A stretch of DNA of 64,000 bases from Endoconidiophora laricicola (taxonomy: Eukaryota > Ascomycota > Sordariomycetes > Microascales > Ceratocystidaceae). Shown one piece after another: positions 63,245-64,000 of the stretch. The position numbers and the translations under genes were made by a program. Position 1 is the stretch's first letter. Each line of letters opens with the position of its first letter. The notes beneath the pieces are model-generated. The model had not been told where the DNA came from, made no database searches, and saw only the letters and a list, made by a program, of their open reading frames with translations. The stretch spans positions 29,388 through 93,387 of the forward strand of contig LXGT01000093.1 of the NCBI GenBank assembly GCA_001640655.1, given 5' to 3'.

Positions 63245-64000
63245 CGTGAATACGTGATTACGTGAATTCATATGCAAATATAAGAAAGGGAAACAAAGCT
63301 TACGCAGGAAGGAAAATCATTATCTTGCTTGGCTATCGATACCATGAGAATTTTACGATTTAGGAAGCAATACTTAGTTGGAACCTTATACATGGGTGGT
63401 TGGCTATGTATCATGATTACTTGTTACTTACTAAAGCTTAGATAGCCCAAAACTGGGATTATGTCGTCGCCATCCCACATCTTGTTTGCATGCCTTTCGG
63501 GTGTCATTGATCTTAATTAGCATAAAACACGTAACAGAAGACTAACCAAGACAGCCTAGAGATGTAGCCAGTTGCCCACAGACAAATACAAGGCCGAGGC
63601 ACAGCCCCCAGAACTTGGCCGTAGGCCTTGCATATCCATGACATTACCTTGTATCTTGGTGAGAAGCAACTCCTAGTATACCTTCAACAAGCAATCTAGC
63701 CTGTATGTAATGTAATATAGGTATTGTACAGACCTAAGCGACATCGGAAATGGAAACAAAAAAAAAACCTCGGACGGGCGCGAGCAGGCATGATGGAACA
63801 TCAAATCCATAGGCTTGGAACTGGGGTGCTTCATGCCGCAGAAGAGTAAGCCATGATCACCTCTATGGACGCAGAGACTACTTGAAGATGTCGTTGATGA
63901 CGAGGAAAAGAGGATCGTGATTACATCGTATGTGATGCTTACATGTATATTCCCTTGTTCTCGTGACGCGTCTTTCTGCCCCCCCACCCCCCCCCCCCCC
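63245..64000. other. Right flank without a supported gene
   Basis: AT-rich sequence with no recognisable gene. It ends in a long C tract at the window edge. Confidence 0.55.
63979..64000. repeat. Poly-C tract at the window end
   Basis: Seven C, one A and fourteen C run to the last base. It is not a telomere repeat. It may mark a contig end, because assemblies often stop in such tracts. Confidence 0.85.

Noticed and set aside
63979..64000. Terminal poly-C as a telomere
   Set aside because: Fungal telomeres are usually TTAGGG-type repeats; this is a plain homopolymer with one A.
1..64000. tRNA, rRNA, CRISPR array, intact transposase or reverse transcriptase
   Set aside because: I looked for B-box-like GTTCGAATC patterns, regularly spaced repeats and transposase or polymerase motifs on both strands and found none I could support.

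Overview
The window looks like nuclear DNA of a filamentous ascomycete (Pezizomycotina-like). Genes are split by short introns (about 55-125 nt) with GTANGT-type donors, CTAAC/CTGAC-type branch sites and YAG acceptors. Promoters are pyrimidine-rich, a cerato-platanin gene is present, and the peptide:N-glycanase homologue has lost its catalytic Cys, as reported for Neurospora PNG1. I cannot name the species. Thirteen protein genes are supported. Their exon joins were worked out by hand and keep the reading frame.

Layout: 0-3.9 kb has no supported gene. 3.9-10.2 kb holds a very large Sec7-PH Arf exchange factor of the EFA6/Yel1 type. 12.1-13.5 kb holds a single-module MetE-like methyltransferase, convergent with a small secreted cerato-platanin (13.8-14.3 kb). 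14.3-20.5 kb is gene-poor and contains a GC-rich hairpin cluster that resembles mitochondrial DNA, a (TA)13 tract and a possible gene relic. 20.6-22.4 kb is a ferroportin-type metal exporter and 24.4-25.8 kb the PNG1 homologue. 25.8-35.4 kb is almost empty.

35.4-58.9 kb is compact and mostly housekeeping. It has an unrecognised one-helix membrane protein, SMC2 (condensin) head to head with an INCENP/Sli15-type protein, an MSS116-like DEAD-box helicase, PEX7, a CUE-AlkB-GRF dioxygenase convergent with the COMPASS subunit BRE2, and a CCDC124-family ribosome-associated protein. 59-64 kb is again gene-poor and holds a decayed reading frame whose internal stops are all TAG, as repeat-induced point mutation would produce. 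The window ends in a poly-C run.

Functional links: SMC2 and INCENP both act in mitotic chromosome segregation and share one 0.8 kb promoter region carrying ACGCG, CACGTG and CCAAT-box motifs. AlkB-GRF and BRE2 both act on nucleic acid or chromatin but are only convergent neighbours. The other genes look unrelated. No CRISPR array, rRNA, tRNA or intact transposon was recognised. Gene-poor stretches carry a dispersed 37-48 nt repeat (three copies) and several long G or C homopolymers.
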